Positions 45,553-58,180 of a stretch of 64,000 nucleotides of DNA are shown here, in pieces. Under the pieces are notes generated by a model. That model saw nothing but the letters and a program-made list of their open reading frames with translations. It did not search any database and was not told where the DNA came from. This DNA comes from Paraphaeosphaeria minitans (lineage: Eukaryota > Ascomycota > Dothideomycetes > Pleosporales > Didymosphaeriaceae). How positions within the stretch are numbered: position 1 is the first letter of the stretch; every line of letters begins with the position of its first letter. Where the stretch lies: positions 1,116,001 through 1,180,000 of the forward strand of contig WJXW01000010.1 of NCBI GenBank assembly GCA_015832175.1, given 5' to 3'. A program made the translations under genes and the position numbers.

Positions 45553-46465
45553 GCTTGTGGGACGGGACGGCTGAGCGCGCGGCAGGTCAGGATGCGATGG
45601 TTGCCAGCCCTCTGGACTTCAGCGCCATCTCCTACGGGTGCAAATCAACAGAGCGGCGGTGCATGCGACGTGACTACGGGGCGTGCGAGGATGGGTGGGA
45701 AGGAGCGGTTGAGGCGCAAGGTGCGGGCTTGCAGGAGGTGTGGGCGGTGGTGACGCAGGTATCCGTCAGCCGCGAATCCGCGCTGGGAGGGCTACGGCGA
45801 TAGCCACAGCGATGGTGACAAGGCGATGTGTCGTCTTCCAGGTGATGATGTGCGATGTCCGGATCCCCGCAGTAGGTTGCGCTGGATTCGTGGTGGTGGG
45901 GAGCGCTGGAGTGCGCGCAGCGGGAAGAGGCAGGTCCAGGTTGGACTCGCAGGACGATGGTCGCGCTTGCGCGATGCGGAAGGATGGATGGGCGCCCAAT
46001 CGCAAGAGCCGTGGCGGGCGTGGGAGCTTTGGGGGCGTGATTCGGCGTACGGGACAGGCCTCTGCACTCTACAGAAGGCGGGTCGACAATAATAATGCTC
46101 GCTGTGTAGCGACGTGCGGGAAGTGGTTGGTTGGTTGGATGGTTGGTCCGGCTGGTTCGGCTGGTTCCAAGTTGGCCAGACGGTTGGCGTTGGCGTTGGC
46201 GTTGGCGTCATTCAGCTGCACTGCGGGCCAACCGCCCTCTCCCAAAGGGCACCTCTCACCATCTTATCTACCGGTATGCAAGACGAAGGTGATGAGCACG
46301 CATCGAACGACGGTCATGTGCCCATTCGCGACACCCTATTCACGGCTTGCGGCTCCATCTGGCCAAGCCGAACACCTGTTCGGGGGTGGCTGGGTTCAGT
46401 CAAGATGGCCGAAGGTGCTAGCTCGTGAGTCGTGAGTCGTGATGACGGACAAGCAGACATGCTGG

Positions 46466-46584
46466 GTGAGGTCCGGGCTTCTGGGGTGAGGCCCGGTGCT
46501 TTTTAGGTGAGGTCCAGGGCTTCTTGGGCGAAGCACAGTGCTTCTTAGGTGAGGCCCAGGGCTTGTTAGGTGAAGCACAGTGCT
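46466..46584. repeat. 21-nt tandem repeat, about 6 copies
   Basis: Units of the form GGTGARGYMCAGKGCTTCTTA, differing at a few sites and alternating GGTGAGGCCC with GGTGAAGCAC types. In frame on the minus strand as a 7-residue Ser-Pro-Lys-Lys repeat within a 177-codon frame (46418-46951). Confidence 0.85.
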
Positions 46585-46878
46585 TTCCTACTGTGTAGGT
46601 ATGCAGCTGCATGTTCATATTCGAGCCCGTCTCCGGTCCCCAGGGCAACTCGGCATGGTCACACACAGGCTCTCCCACAGGCACGCAGAGGTATGTGCTG
46701 TGTTGCCGTGACAAGGCTGCAGGTCGCAGGCGTTTGCAACAGGTCGTGTTTCTCCGTCGAATTGCTTGGCCAACTTGACACTGAAGGAGCCGTGGATGGC
46801 GCTCTTCCTCTTCAAAGCCGTCTCCACGTGGCATGGCATACCGACAATACGGCGTATACCCGCTGCAGACTGCCTCAT

Positions 46879-46966
46879 CCTTCACTAGGATCGTGCCCTT
46901 TACTAGGTAGGTATCGTGCCTCTTCACTAGGTAGATATCGTGCTCCTTCACTAGGTAGCTACTGTT
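46879..46966. repeat. Tandem repeat with CACTAGGTAG core
   Basis: About four imperfect copies of a ~25-27-nt unit, each with TTCACTAGGTAG followed by ATCGTGC. Confidence 0.8.
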
Positions 46967-47284
46967 AGTGCCGGTTGCCTTTCTGGAGTTCCTTCGCGTT
47001 TAGCCTGTAAACTAGCCCCGCTGCGAATGTGTCCTCGCGGATCACGGTAAAGGTCTTTTTGAGTTTTTTCGTACCCGAGTCCTTCACAAGCTGAGGTTAT
47101 TATTCAACGTGTGGATCCGACTACGAAGGTAAGCTCGGGATTGCCAGGTCTTGGCATCTTGGAATGCTAACGGGGCTCGGTTAGTACCGTCGACTAGTTT
47201 GCCGAGTTGTCGATGGGACGCAGTTCGCAATTCCGGCTGCGTTGCTTGTGGAGAGCAGTTGCGCGTTGTTGACATCCTGTTGCT

Positions 47285-47578
47285 ATCCCGAGGGGCATGG
47301 CATGTGCTATTCCAAGGAGCGCGGCATGTTGTTATTCCGAGGAGCATGGCATGCTGCTATCCCGACGAGCATGGCATGTTGCTGTCTCGACGAGCATGGC
47401 ATGCTGCTATCCCGACGAGCATGGCATGTTGCTGTCTCGACGAGCATGGCACGTTGCTGTCCCGACGAGCATGGCAGCATGCTGCTATCCCAACGAGCAT
47501 GGCACGTTGCTGTCCCGACGAGCATGGCATGTTGCTGTCCCGACGAGCATGGCATGTTGCTATCGCGAGGAACATGCA
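47285..47578. repeat. 25-nt minisatellite, about 12 copies
   Basis: A near-perfect 25-nt unit made of GAGCATGGCATGTTGCTG followed by TCCCGAC, repeated about twelve times with small variants (TATCC/TGTCC, ACG/ATG). Since 25 is not a multiple of three, each frame cycles through a 75-nt period. No stop codon occurs in the unit, so all three plus-strand frames and some minus-strand frames stay open across it. Confidence 0.93.
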
Positions 47579-48693
47579 ACCCTCACGTCTGTCGACACGT
47601 TGGGACGGCAAAGGTAGACGCCAAGGCTTGCTGCAAGCGCTACCTGGTCGTACTATGTATGGGATGTGGGCCGTGCGCTATCGACCGCCTCCGGGAAGAC
47701 TAGGTAGATGCTGCTCGCGACGTGTGGCAGCGTTCGGGGAGAATTGGGAACCCAGCCACGAAGTCGAGTCTCATTGCAGCCCAGGTGCCTAGGTATCTCC
47801 CTACGCTTGCTGTTGTTGCTGGCGTCAAGTGAAGGCTGCGAGGCGCATCAGAAGCACGCCGCAGAGGCCCAGCCACAAGCGAATGGTAGGCGTGGATAGC
47901 ACGCGTCATCATCTCAGCTTGCAACGACGGCGCGTATGCGGCTGTGGTCGCGGGAGGACCCTTTCTCCATAGTTTCAGACTTCGGTGCGTGTAGGTAGAT
48001 TCTAGGGTCTGCTAGTCATCGACCCGCGTGAAACAGCGGCGACGTTGCATTGTGCATTGCTCAGAGACATCGCACTCTGCAATGGCGGGGTCCGTCTGGC
48101 TGGCTGCCGGCTGCTGGCTTCCACGGCTCAGACAACACAACACGGGCGCCGGGCAAACACCGCGTCCACGTCCATGCACTTCCGCAGGAACGTACTGGTC
48201 CTTCACATCATCTCGCGACCTACTGGGTAGTCTATCTACCGCACTCATTCGAATTTCACCGTGACTGACAAGCGTGGTGAGACGCCGGTCCGCTTGTCCC
48301 ACCCACTGATTAGCTGCCTTTCCGTCTCCGACTGAGGCCAAGGGTCGCATTGCTACCTCGATATCCCTGGCAACCAACCGCCTCGACGATCCCACCTTCT
48401 TGTCCGCACCACAGCACACAGCATACATTGTTACGGTCGGGGCGCTGTGCTGCCGCCCAAGCCAGCACTGATTGGCCGACCTCGCTTGCTTTCAGGAGTT
48501 TGGAGATTCCACCCGCCTCCACCCCTCCCACGCCCACGCGCCCACGCCCACGCCCACGCCCACCTTCACGCCCAGCAGCCCCGTTGTCGCGTGCCCCATC
48601 CCCTCCCACCCTCCCGCAACCACAACTGGCCCCGGTGGCCAGTAGAGATTGCACTGCGAGACCCGGACCGCTAGACTGCGGGCAGACGTCGCA

Positions 48694-51600
48694 ATGGTCG
48701 ACGCATTCAAGGGCAGGTGGAAGGCCAAGCTGTTCGCCAAGGACCACCCCGGAGACTCTCCACCAGAGGACATCAAGCCCAAAACGCAGAAGTCGTTCAA
48801 CCTGAACGATGATGTGAACGAGTACGCGACCCCCGTGCCCTATTTGCAGTGGTTTTTTTGCATGCCAGCGCCCCAGCGTGCATCGTGCTAACGGCAAGCC
48901 TCCAGCTTCCTCAAGCCCTCCACCGAGCGGGCATCAGCCCAGAAACAAGCCGAAGCCGCCGCACAAGCCTTTCAACACTCGAGCCGGCCCAGGATTGACG
49001 TCGTCACCGCCCAACGATGGCCTTCCTCGAGCCATGTAATCAGCAGCGCAGCGGCCAAGAACGGGGTGTTGAGGAAGGGCACGCGCAAGAAGGGTCTCAG
49101 CGTGTCGTTCGTGCGCACCCAGCCCATTGTCATCGGCGAAGGTGGTGATGAGTGCGAGGAGCCGTCAATCACCGTGTACAACCGCAGGAAGTCGAACAGC
49201 GTCTCCGACGTGGAGAAGCTGGCCGCGCAGTCGCACCAGGACGACATCGGCCTCGGCGCACGCAGTCCCAAGTTCAACGCCCTGGGCAGCCAGAATGCGC
49301 AGGCTGCGCACAGAGGCATCGTCACGAGAACCTTGACTAGCGGCGGTGAGCTGTCTCCGCCATTGCGGCAGAAGCTCGAGCTGGGTAGCATCAACACACA
49401 TGCAACCCCGCCGCCTGAGCCTGCCAAAGGTATGGGTACCATGGGCTTGGGCCAGCGACCAAAACCGTTGACGAGAGCACCCACCGGATTCGACGTCCAG
49501 GAAACCGGAGCGCAGACCAACGATGCGAGGAGGCCTAGCATGGACTCTGCCTACTCGTTCGACAGCAATGGGGAGAACATATCGCCGGTGCTGTCGAAAA
49601 AGGTGCCAGAACTCCCGCCAATGCAAGAGGAAGAGGCGGATTATAGGCCGAAACCGCTGTCGCGAACGCAGACGGGACGGAACAAGCATGCTGGAGACGC
49701 TGGCAACGGCCCAATGCACGCAGACCCGCGATTCCCAGAGGTGAAGGCGGCCGAAGCCGAGCCATCGGTCGACGCAAACGCGCTGCTGGCAGAACGTTAT
49801 CTGCAGAGCGATCCCGCCGACCCCAGCTCATTTTCCGCACGAGTCATACAAAAGATGCGGGCAGATGAGGGTAAAGCGTTGCATGAAGCTCAACAAAGAG
49901 CCGCCGACCACGCGAAAAGCGACTCTGGATCCAGTGCTAGTTCGTTCCAGCCAGGCTCCGTGCAGTCCAGTGGATTCGTAGTCGGGACGCCGCCAACGAC
50001 AGTCACCACACTTGCTGGCAAGACACCACCACGATTTGCAACACGCGAGCCCGCGCCAGCCCCAGAGTCGCCCCGGCGCGCATTAGACGCGGAAGATCAT
50101 CACGGATCGAGGGCTCGTGGGCCGTCTCCTGGACGGAGTCCGATGCCTCCTGGAACTTTCCCGCTGGATACGGATCCTCGCCCTTCTTCGTCTTCTGGTC
50201 AGCCCTCGGCGGCATCCCGTACACCACAATATGTACCATACTCTGCAGCCACAACTACGTCGATACAACAAACACCCTTGACTCTAGAAAATCAACCTTT
50301 CTCCGCCCAAAGTCAGACATCTACATTACCGACTCCCCCGCAGTTTGAGCGACAGGCCGTCGTCTCACCAGCGCGAGCAGAGCAACCGCCCGCCCCTCCC
50401 ACGAGTCAGGTCTCGCTCCGACCACGCCAAGATACGGCTGCGTCAACTTTGGGCCGCTCAGATACCAAGTCGCAGGCGGAAGGCGCATGCCTTGACTTCG
50501 GCGAGCGCGTGGAGCATATGCGTGGCGTTTTCCAACTAATGGCACAGCTCAACGGGCAGATTTACGATCATTCACCTTCTGTGTGGTTGCGTGTTGCAAG
50601 TTGGTGGTTCTTGAAAGGACGTGCGGCGATGGAGACTGCCATTAGGAGCCGATCTAGGTCTGGAGAACAGCAGCCGGAACGCCTCATCCAAGCGCACGTC
50701 GATCTCGCCAAAACCTGGTGGATACTCACTGAAGTCTTCGCTAACCACCCCAAGCTAGCCAAGTACGGAGATCAACAAATGGGTTCGCAGGCCATTGCAG
50801 CCAGAGCTGCCGGGGATGAGTCCAGTGCAGAGATGTATGAGACGCACGATGCCATTCTAGGGGCCCTGAAGATGCTGTTGGGATCCATGAAAAGGCATCA
50901 GAGCATGCCACCCACGCAGGCTCTCATACAAGGACAACAGCAAGACATCTGGGAGGCGTATCCCAAATTTACTCCAGATGCGGCCAGCGTTCTTTCCTAC
51001 GCTTCGGCTAAGCTCATCGTTGCCGATGGCGCCCAGCCGCGCATTAATCCTATGAAGATTATGCCCGTTTCAGACACGAAAGCGGACTTTTGCTATTTCA
51101 GGATGTTCGCCCAAGTTTCCATGTCAACAGAGGACCTGAACACCGATCGTGCTCCCTTTCCAGTCGTTGTCTCTGTACTGAGATCACGAGAGACTTTCAG
51201 TGTGAGACTCGCAATCAGTAGCCAGAACGAGCTCGCCAATATCATGGTCGGGCCGTCTGCGGATCTCGGTGCCACGTGGAAAGATGTTTCTTGGAGAGCG
51301 AAGAGCCATGGTTTTGTATTGCAGCTTCGTCACGGGTTTATCCTGAATGTCGAACTGCTTGAAACCGATTTCAGAAGCCTTTGGAACATTGTCGACCACA
51401 CGAACCGCGTTGAGAGTGCTCTCCGCGAACGAAGCGACGAGCGAACTTCATGCGTCATGATGCTCCGCGAGGGCATCTACAAAGATCCGACCAATCCCGG
51501 AGTATTCCCAGCGCAGCCCGTCAGAGGCAGCAAGTTGCTTCTTTTTGAGAAGTTCGAACGCAGCAGCGAGGGAACAGGCAAGAGGAAGCTTCACCGCGGG

Positions 51601-52966
51601 TACCGCGTGGTCATGGTCACTCATCCCAGGAACCGCACCGTTGGTTTTGTAACCCACGAGGCAGGCACGAAGCCAGAACCGTTAAACTTTGCATATACGA
51701 CCGAGCCCGATCAAGCTCCTTCAATGGTTATTCGATTTAAAGAGGAAATGCCGGACAAGAGAATAAAAATTTGCACCATGCGCGTGGTGTTCAATGAGGG
51801 TAAGGAACGGAATCACATCTTTGGTCTCCTGACCTCCTTAAATACCGGAAAATCCGAGAAGATGTTCGCTCAAGTCCCTCTAAAAGCATACAACATTGAG
51901 AGCGCGGACCCAGCGGAAGGGTTCAGTCAAAGCGGAAGCAACATTTTGAATAAATTACAGTGGCTCGAAGCGAAGACAATGAATCAGGATCCGGATATCT
52001 TCGGTCTAGAGTCTGCGCCGACGGTTATGAGTGAAAGCCTGAGGATCTTGTGCAGACACAGCGCCGGTGTCTTTTCCGACCGCATGAACCTTGGTAAGTA
52101 GGTCATCTCAGCATGTGTGATATTCTATTGACTAGTCTAGATACCGGAGAGTTGCTTGTTCGGCTACCAACTTCCGGCACTCCAGAACTCACCTTCCTCA
52201 GAAACCCGCAGCGCGATATGGCTATTGCAATTGATGCATCGCGTTCAGAGAAAGACATACCGGATGCACTTGCCGAACTGCTCAGAACCCTCATAAACGC
52301 TTCCACCATAAGACGTCTAACGTTTGCCTCATATCAGGACCTGCACGCTTTTCAACTTGCCGTCACCGGATTCGCGGTCCGTTTCGATGGGTAAGATTTC
52401 ATCCACTTTTTCTACGTCTATCCTGTTGTTAACAAGACCAGTATCGCCTCCACTCTATCCATTGCTCGCCGCCGCATGGTCGTACCAATCTACAAGCAAT
52501 GGACCGCAAACACGATACGCATCCAGATCGTCGAGCAAGACAACATCATCCAACTCCTCGCCTTCTTCGAAGATTTCTCCCACGCCGACGCCATGAACTT
52601 CCAACTCAAGCCGCAAGACGAGTTCCAGAAGACGGACAAGGGCGGCAAGGCGTCGGTCCGGCTTGTGGACTGCAAGTTCGCACTGCCTGTCGAGGAGCGC
52701 AAGGGAGAAGGCAAGATGGGCAAGGAAGAGGGGAGACTTACCGGCTGGGCTGGTATGAAGAGGCGGTTTGTGTGTCTTGATCAGATTGAGTACCCTGGAG
52801 AGCACGACGATATGATCATTTCATTCGACAGCCAGGAGAGTGAGTACACCGTTTTGACGCCCAAAACAGAGAATATGCTGATGAACCCGTAGCACGCGAC
52901 AAATTCGCAGAAGCCCTCCCCTCGGCAACAGTCTCACGCAAGTTCACGGTCCGGAGGAAGATCTAG
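48694..52966 (+). CDS. Large conserved-looking protein of unknown function (~1355 aa)
   Basis: Five exons: 48694 to about 48851, 48906-52093, 52141-52390, 52442-52839 and 52893-52966. The last three introns have strong GTAAGT/GTAAGA/GTGAGT donors, and the first has a GTGCTAAC branch point but an uncertain donor (at 48849 or 48852; both keep frame). Residues 1 to about 560 are mostly disordered, with RPKPLTRAPTGFD and RPKPLSRTQTGR repeats. From about residue 570 a helical part begins (FGERVEHMRGVFQLMAQLNG, PSVWLRVASWWFLKGRAAME). A long mixed alpha/beta region follows to the end: AQPRINPMKIMPVSDTKADF, FDRxxx-type charged stretches, and QLKPQDEFQKTDKGGKASVR. The architecture suggests a fungal scaffold or regulator; I cannot name a family. 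No signal peptide or membrane segment is seen. Confidence 0.85.
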
Positions 52967-55259
52967 TCGGTCTGGCATCCGTGACCCGAGCCTACTCTCG
53001 AGCTCGAGCTCGAGTTCGAGTTTGCTCATCAGACCATGCACATGCATGCATCTGCCTCCACCACATTACCTTTTTTTCTTGTTTTTTTTTGTCTGTCCAT
53101 CCATCATACTTGAATTTGCGGTCAGGAAATGACCTTATCCAGCGTAGCATTAGCACGGAGTGGGACTTCATTTCTTCTTTTTCCGGGACGGGACGGAATG
53201 GTATGAAAGATATTACTGTAGGCGCGCGATCGGTGTTTAGGTGCTAGTGTCTTGTCCAGCGTGTTGAAATTGGTTTTGCATGTGCGGCGATGGGACGGAG
53301 GGATGGGAGAAAGTGGGATGAGTTGGGTTGGGTTGGGTTGGTGGGTTGGTGTGCTTCATATATGATACCTAGGACTAGGCTTGTACGGCCTTGAAGAGTT
53401 AATCTTTTTTTTTGGTTGTTGTTTTGGAGAATCAATGTAACGTGACGTGAGGGTTTGGTGAACGGGAATCGTTTTAAGAGGATGGTTGGTCGGGTGGAGG
53501 CACGCGCGAGGGCACCCCCATCAGCATTTGGCTTTTTTTTTTATTTTTCCTTCGACTAGACCCGAGGATATCGTGTTTGCGTGCACTATCTACTAGACTG
53601 TGACATTAATCCAAGTACATTCGCCCCGTGTGGGGGTTGGAAGAGGTACGTTTCTTTTTCTTTCTGCTTTAAAAAAGTTTCTTTTTATGCCTGCGGAGAA
53701 TAGGACTCGGACTCCTATATCTACCGTACCAGGTGGGATGCTAGATTTCTCAGGACTGGGTTGGTTTCTCCTAAAGAAACTTGTTTTGTACGGCACATTC
53801 GCCTAATGATGAGTTATTTTGCGTTGGGTTGCTAACATCGTTGAGAATATGAGTTAGGTATGTAGGTAGTGCGACACGAGTGTCCAAGTGGCGGTCGATG
53901 TTTGATCTAGCGAGAGGAATCCGCAGGGTCGTTTCTGCGTTGTTCCTTCCCTTCATTATCATCAGGAATCTGGAATAACCTCGGCTGCTTGAATAGGGCG
54001 TGCGTTTCTTTTTTTGCTTTACGGAATGGAATCTATCAACAGAGACGAGTTGCCAGGTCCAGCGTTGTAAGAGACCCGGTTCTTTGACTACATAAAGCCC
54101 CTAGGGGAATGTGTGTCGACGTTGTAATAAGCAATTCTTGATCTACCTAATTATCCTCTCCTCTCCAGTGTATCTTAGAATCGTCCTCGTAGGTGCTATG
54201 CTTACATTAACGAGAAAAATAATGTAGACCGGTATGTGTTATTTTTTTCCGTCAGTATAATTAGAGGGACAATTACTGCGCTTACCAGCCAATATATCTC
54301 TACTCGACAACCAGAACAGCCATAGATTATTATCTCTTGCTGCAAACTTATGATCGCCGGATCGAGACGTAGCACAATTAAACAGAGATGGATTCGAGCA
54401 GTGATGATACCAACCGTATCGGATGTAGAATGCATGTCGCAAGTCTCCCGCTTTCCACATCTTTCTACCCCTTAAATTACAACTCGCCAAAAAATCCCTA
54501 ACAAGGGCGTACCAAGCCCAGAGATTGCAGCGAAGGGAGGCAAGAAATCTCTAGATACTGTTTCGAAGACCTTTAACATTTCCCTTGCCCTTCTTGGGTA
54601 GAAGGCGTGGATCGAAGGGCGAAGATAGGCTTACAACAGCTGAGATACGAAACTTCTGGCACTAGCTATATGGCAGCGAGTGCAGCCGGAGTCGTGGTGA
54701 AGTATGCTAGGTTATATATGTCGGAAGATTGTGCAGAGCTGTTCGAGCGACGTGCAATCGTGAGAGGTAAGTTCCGTACACTTGCCATAAAGCAACGCGG
54801 TGGGTATCATTACCTCGTTCTCAGCCTCCATTTAAACAATCCTTTTAGGCGTGAAGACGAGGCTTCAGCTAAGCACATTATCGAGGAAGCAACATGTTAT
54901 TCAGGCCAGTATATGAAGTATACGAAATAGGTTCAATGCCAAAAGGTATCGTATTCTACAATGTAACAGTGCATGAGTACAGCTCGAGCTCAGCTTCTGT
55001 AGTCCAGCGAGGGTATAGCTCAGGGCACGTTACTAATGACGCCCCCCCACCTTCCCAAGATTACCACTCCAGCAAAACCTTCCTCAAACACTGAAGCAGA
55101 TACCCTCCATGCCGGTGATCACGTGACATGTATCCTCGACGGACTTCACCTCACAACCAAACAGCACCAACCCATCCTTCCGCCACGCTCCTCCTCAACT
55201 CCATAGCTCGTGACAACAGTCCTCGTCTCCGCAGACAGTTTTCCACAAACACCCCGCCC
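52967..55259. other. Intergenic region, AT-richer
   Basis: About 2.3 kb between the 3' ends of two convergent genes. It has GGGTT repeats (53320-53350), T runs and a perfect TCACGTGA E-box at 55119-55126 just beyond the second Rid gene. No supported gene; a frame at 54607-54930 shows no protein-like features. Confidence 0.5.
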
Positions 55260-55805
55260 TCACTTGGGATCATGCGCCACGACCTCAATCTCAACCCTCA
55301 TGTCGTCCTCGCCCAGTCGCTGCACCCCGACGCACGTCCAAATCGGCGCGTGGTCCGGCATCCACTTCTTGAACCCCTTGGCCATCGCGCCCAATGCTTC
55401 GTCGTTCAGCGGGACGTGGTAGCTGTTGACGCGGAAAACTTGCTGCCACCCTTTGCCGCCGGCATCGCGCAGGTTGAGGTCTACGTTGGCAAAGGCTTGC
55501 TCGATTTGGGCTTTGATGTCGGTGTTGTAGGCGCCGGTGGAAGGGTCCCAGCCGCCTGGGATGGTTAGAGGGTGAAGAGGAGGTGGGATGGTCAGAGGAA
55601 GGGAGGAAGGGAGGAAGCATGGGCACAGAAGTCTGGGGTTACCTACCTTGTCCGGCGCATTCGATGCGGTCACCGACCCGGACGGCTTGCTGGTATCCGT
55701 GATGCTTGAGATTCCGCTCGCCGACGCCCTTGTACCTGCGCTGGTGGTTAGACTCTGGTCCTTGTGCGGAACCGTCACGTACGCATAGTATTGAAGATGC
55801 GACAT
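55260..55805 (-). CDS. Rid-family (YjgF/L-PSP) protein without the catalytic Arg
   Basis: Exons 55805-55783 (23 nt), 55735-55647 and 55555-55260, 135 aa. Splicing is supported by GTACGT/CTAACC/CAG and GTAGGT/CTAACC/CAG. It joins MSHLQYYA to YKGVGERNLKHHGYQQAVRV and then GDRIECAGQGGWDPSTG. The Rid fold is clear (QAVRVGDRIECAGQGG, FANVDLNLRDAGGKGWQQVF, RLGEDDMRVEIEVVA). In the C-terminal signature, where active RidA has Arg before Ser-Cys-Val, this protein has IWTCVGVQRL, so the Arg that binds the substrate carboxylate is replaced by Trp. It therefore probably belongs to a Rid subgroup that is not an imine deaminase. The role is unknown. Confidence 0.88.
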   Translation of the reverse strand: MSHLQYYAYVTVPHKDQSLTTSAGTRASASGISSITDTSKPSGSVTASNAPDKVGNPRLLCPCFLPSSLPLTIPPPLHPLTIPGGWDPSTGAYNTDIKAQIEQAFANVDLNLRDAGGKGWQQVFRVNSYHVPLNDEALGAMAKGFKKWMPDHAPIWTCVGVQRLGEDDMRVEIEVVAHDPK

Positions 55806-57030
55806 CTTAGTAGTTTAACCTTAACTTGGGGGTTTGACCTTCAGCAAGCGAACGGTGGCTAGACTACCTGCCCCTACAAACGTGAAGGTTTCCGAAGAAC
55901 TGCGATGACGCTTTTTATTTATCCCTCAGCTACGAGAGAGTCGTTGGTTGAGTGTCCAGTGGGACTTTGCAGTTTGCTGCTGCGGCTTGATGTCATTGCT
56001 TTGAAATCCGGCCATAAGCACTTGAACATTCCATAATCATGGTGCTCTGGCTATTCTCCCTCAGGCCACCCAAGAACTCAAGTCTTGTAGTTAGAACTTG
56101 ATAGCCGGCTTGCTGCAATCATGATTGGTAGTCTACCGTGGCACCAAATGCAATCAACCCCTCTTCTACGGTAGCGTATAGACTACCGGATCACTCCGAG
56201 CTCATGGGAGCACGCAGTAGCAATCATATCGTCTCGCCATAGATATATAGTACTAAGCAGTAGGTATGTCTTCGAGAACCTGCTTCTCGGGGTGGCACTT
56301 GGTCGAGCTTGCACTCGATCTTCCTTCCACCCGCCCGTATTCCCGTGAGCAGGAGTGCCGTGTGAGCTCCCATCCAGACCGGCCCGATGCTAGAATCCTA
56401 TCGGCCCTACCTCGTACCTACTTACCTGCCTACCTACTCAATCACCACAACGCGTGCAAAACACGTCGGTCCCACAATCGCATCGCATCGAGCGGTCCGC
56501 CCGCCCACACCTCCCATCTTCTCGCCCTCATCGGAGGCTCCGACTCAATCTCGCTTGTCGCTCCATGACATAGGCCGCTGCAGTATGGAAATCATGCACG
56601 CAGGAACATGTAGCAGGGCTGCAGATGCATGGGCGTGGGCGATGACCGGAGCCAGAGCAGGATGAGGGGCCATGATGTTGTCTGCTGCAGCGGGCCTCGG
56701 GCGCAGGGACCCATGTGGTGGTGCGAGTCAGGACGCAGCGGTAGTCTACCAACCGTGTACGCGAGCGCAGTCGTGGGAGTTGGACAGGGCACGTGCTCTG
56801 GCGGGCGACGGCAAGCCCCCCGTTCGGTTCAACGACGACGACCACGACGACGACGCCATCCTTCGCGGTGCCGCTCCTGCTCGGCTCGTATCTAGGGAGC
56901 CCGCTTGACTCGGCAGCCTTCCACTCGCCATCGTTCCGGGTTCCTGCACGACGACGCGACCACGGACCGGCCGCTCAGATCTGCGCTACCCACCGGTGAA
57001 GGCTACGCGCACACGGCCATGTCAGCCCTT

Positions 57031-57060
57031 TCCTCCCTCCCTCCCTCCCTCCCTCCCTCC
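57031..57060. repeat. (CTCC)n microsatellite
   Basis: About seven tandem CTCC units. Confidence 0.9.
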
Positions 57061-58152
57061 CCGACCTGTGGAGCCTTCCGGACGGCAGCGCAGGACTGCG
57101 ACATTGCGACTTCATGCCGACGCCAGGCATCTGCTCGCCCGCGCAGCGCAACGCCCGGGGACCCGGCAGTCTGGCATCGGGTACCCACGCCCTGGCCTGA
57201 TTTCCATATCGCATGAACTTCATCTCCACGCATCGCGAGCCTCGCACCCCCACTGGGCAGACGCCTACGGTGCTACGGGCCCTGCGGTTGTCGGGCAGCG
57301 GTGACGAAAGCCGAGCCTGAGGATTCGGCATTGGGCGGGAGCTTGCATTGCGGCTCTGCTCGCATGCGCTTCAACATTCGAGCTCCATCTCGCATCATAC
57401 CTACCCACCCACCGGTACCTACCTACGAGATGGGATGCGATGAGCGGGCAGACAAAGTGGAAGCCTCTGGCACCCAGGCAGCATGGCAGTGACAACACGA
57501 CACCGTCTCCTCCCCCGAACGCGACACTGACAGCCGTCCCAAAGCGGCAGTGGGATTAAGCTTTGATCGGCGAACCGCATTGAGATGGCCGATAAAGGGG
57601 GGGAGGGGGAACGGCGACGGGGACAGACATGGCGCCACGGAACTGGGGATGTGGCGTCACATGATCGCATCGAAAGCCTGTACCAAAAATACACTGGCCG
57701 GTGCGTGCGTGCGTGCGTGCGGTAGTCTAGCGGCAGACGGCAGAGACGGCGAGCTGTCACCTACACCTACCCACCCTATAATCCTTGAGGTGTGTGCGTT
57801 GTCGTTTTGACTCGAGGCAAACAGCACCCGTGATTCGCGGAAGACGTACCTACCTACCCAGCGCACCGTAGGTACCCAGAGAAGCCGTCATGTCAACAAC
57901 CTACGAACGCGGATTCAATCTGGACGTTGAGGCAAATATCCCGAGCGCTCAAAACACACACACACCGTCGTCCAGAGACGGATGGTCCATCCGCCCTCCC
58001 CATCAGCTTCAGGCAAGCACCCACGAACCGTCCTCGCCGACGTGGACATGCACGCAGCGGCCGCGAGTCTGGGCGCTGCTTTTCCGTACCGTACGGTACC
58101 GTACCTAAACTAAACTAAGCCAGACTAAACCAAACTAAAGCCCCCCCATTTG

Positions 58153-58180
58153 CCTACCTACCTACCTACCTACCTACCCA
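58153..58180. repeat. (CTAC)n microsatellite
   Basis: About six to seven tandem CTAC units, one of many CCTA/TAGG arrays between genes in this window. Confidence 0.9.

Larger units (their letters stand above)
45553..48693. other. Minisatellite-bearing intergenic region
   Basis: About 3.1 kb with three tandem arrays (46466-46584, 46879-46966, 47285-47578), TTGGTTGGA repeats (46124-46145) and GCGTTG repeats (46186-46208). GCCCAC repeats occur near 48531-48566, just before the start of the next gene. No supported gene; the frames that cross the arrays are products of repetition. Confidence 0.55.

Noticed and set aside
47151..47792. Long plus-strand frames with Cys/His/Trp repeats
   Set aside because: Produced wholly by the 25-nt minisatellite, which has no stop codon; other frames over the same array are also open.
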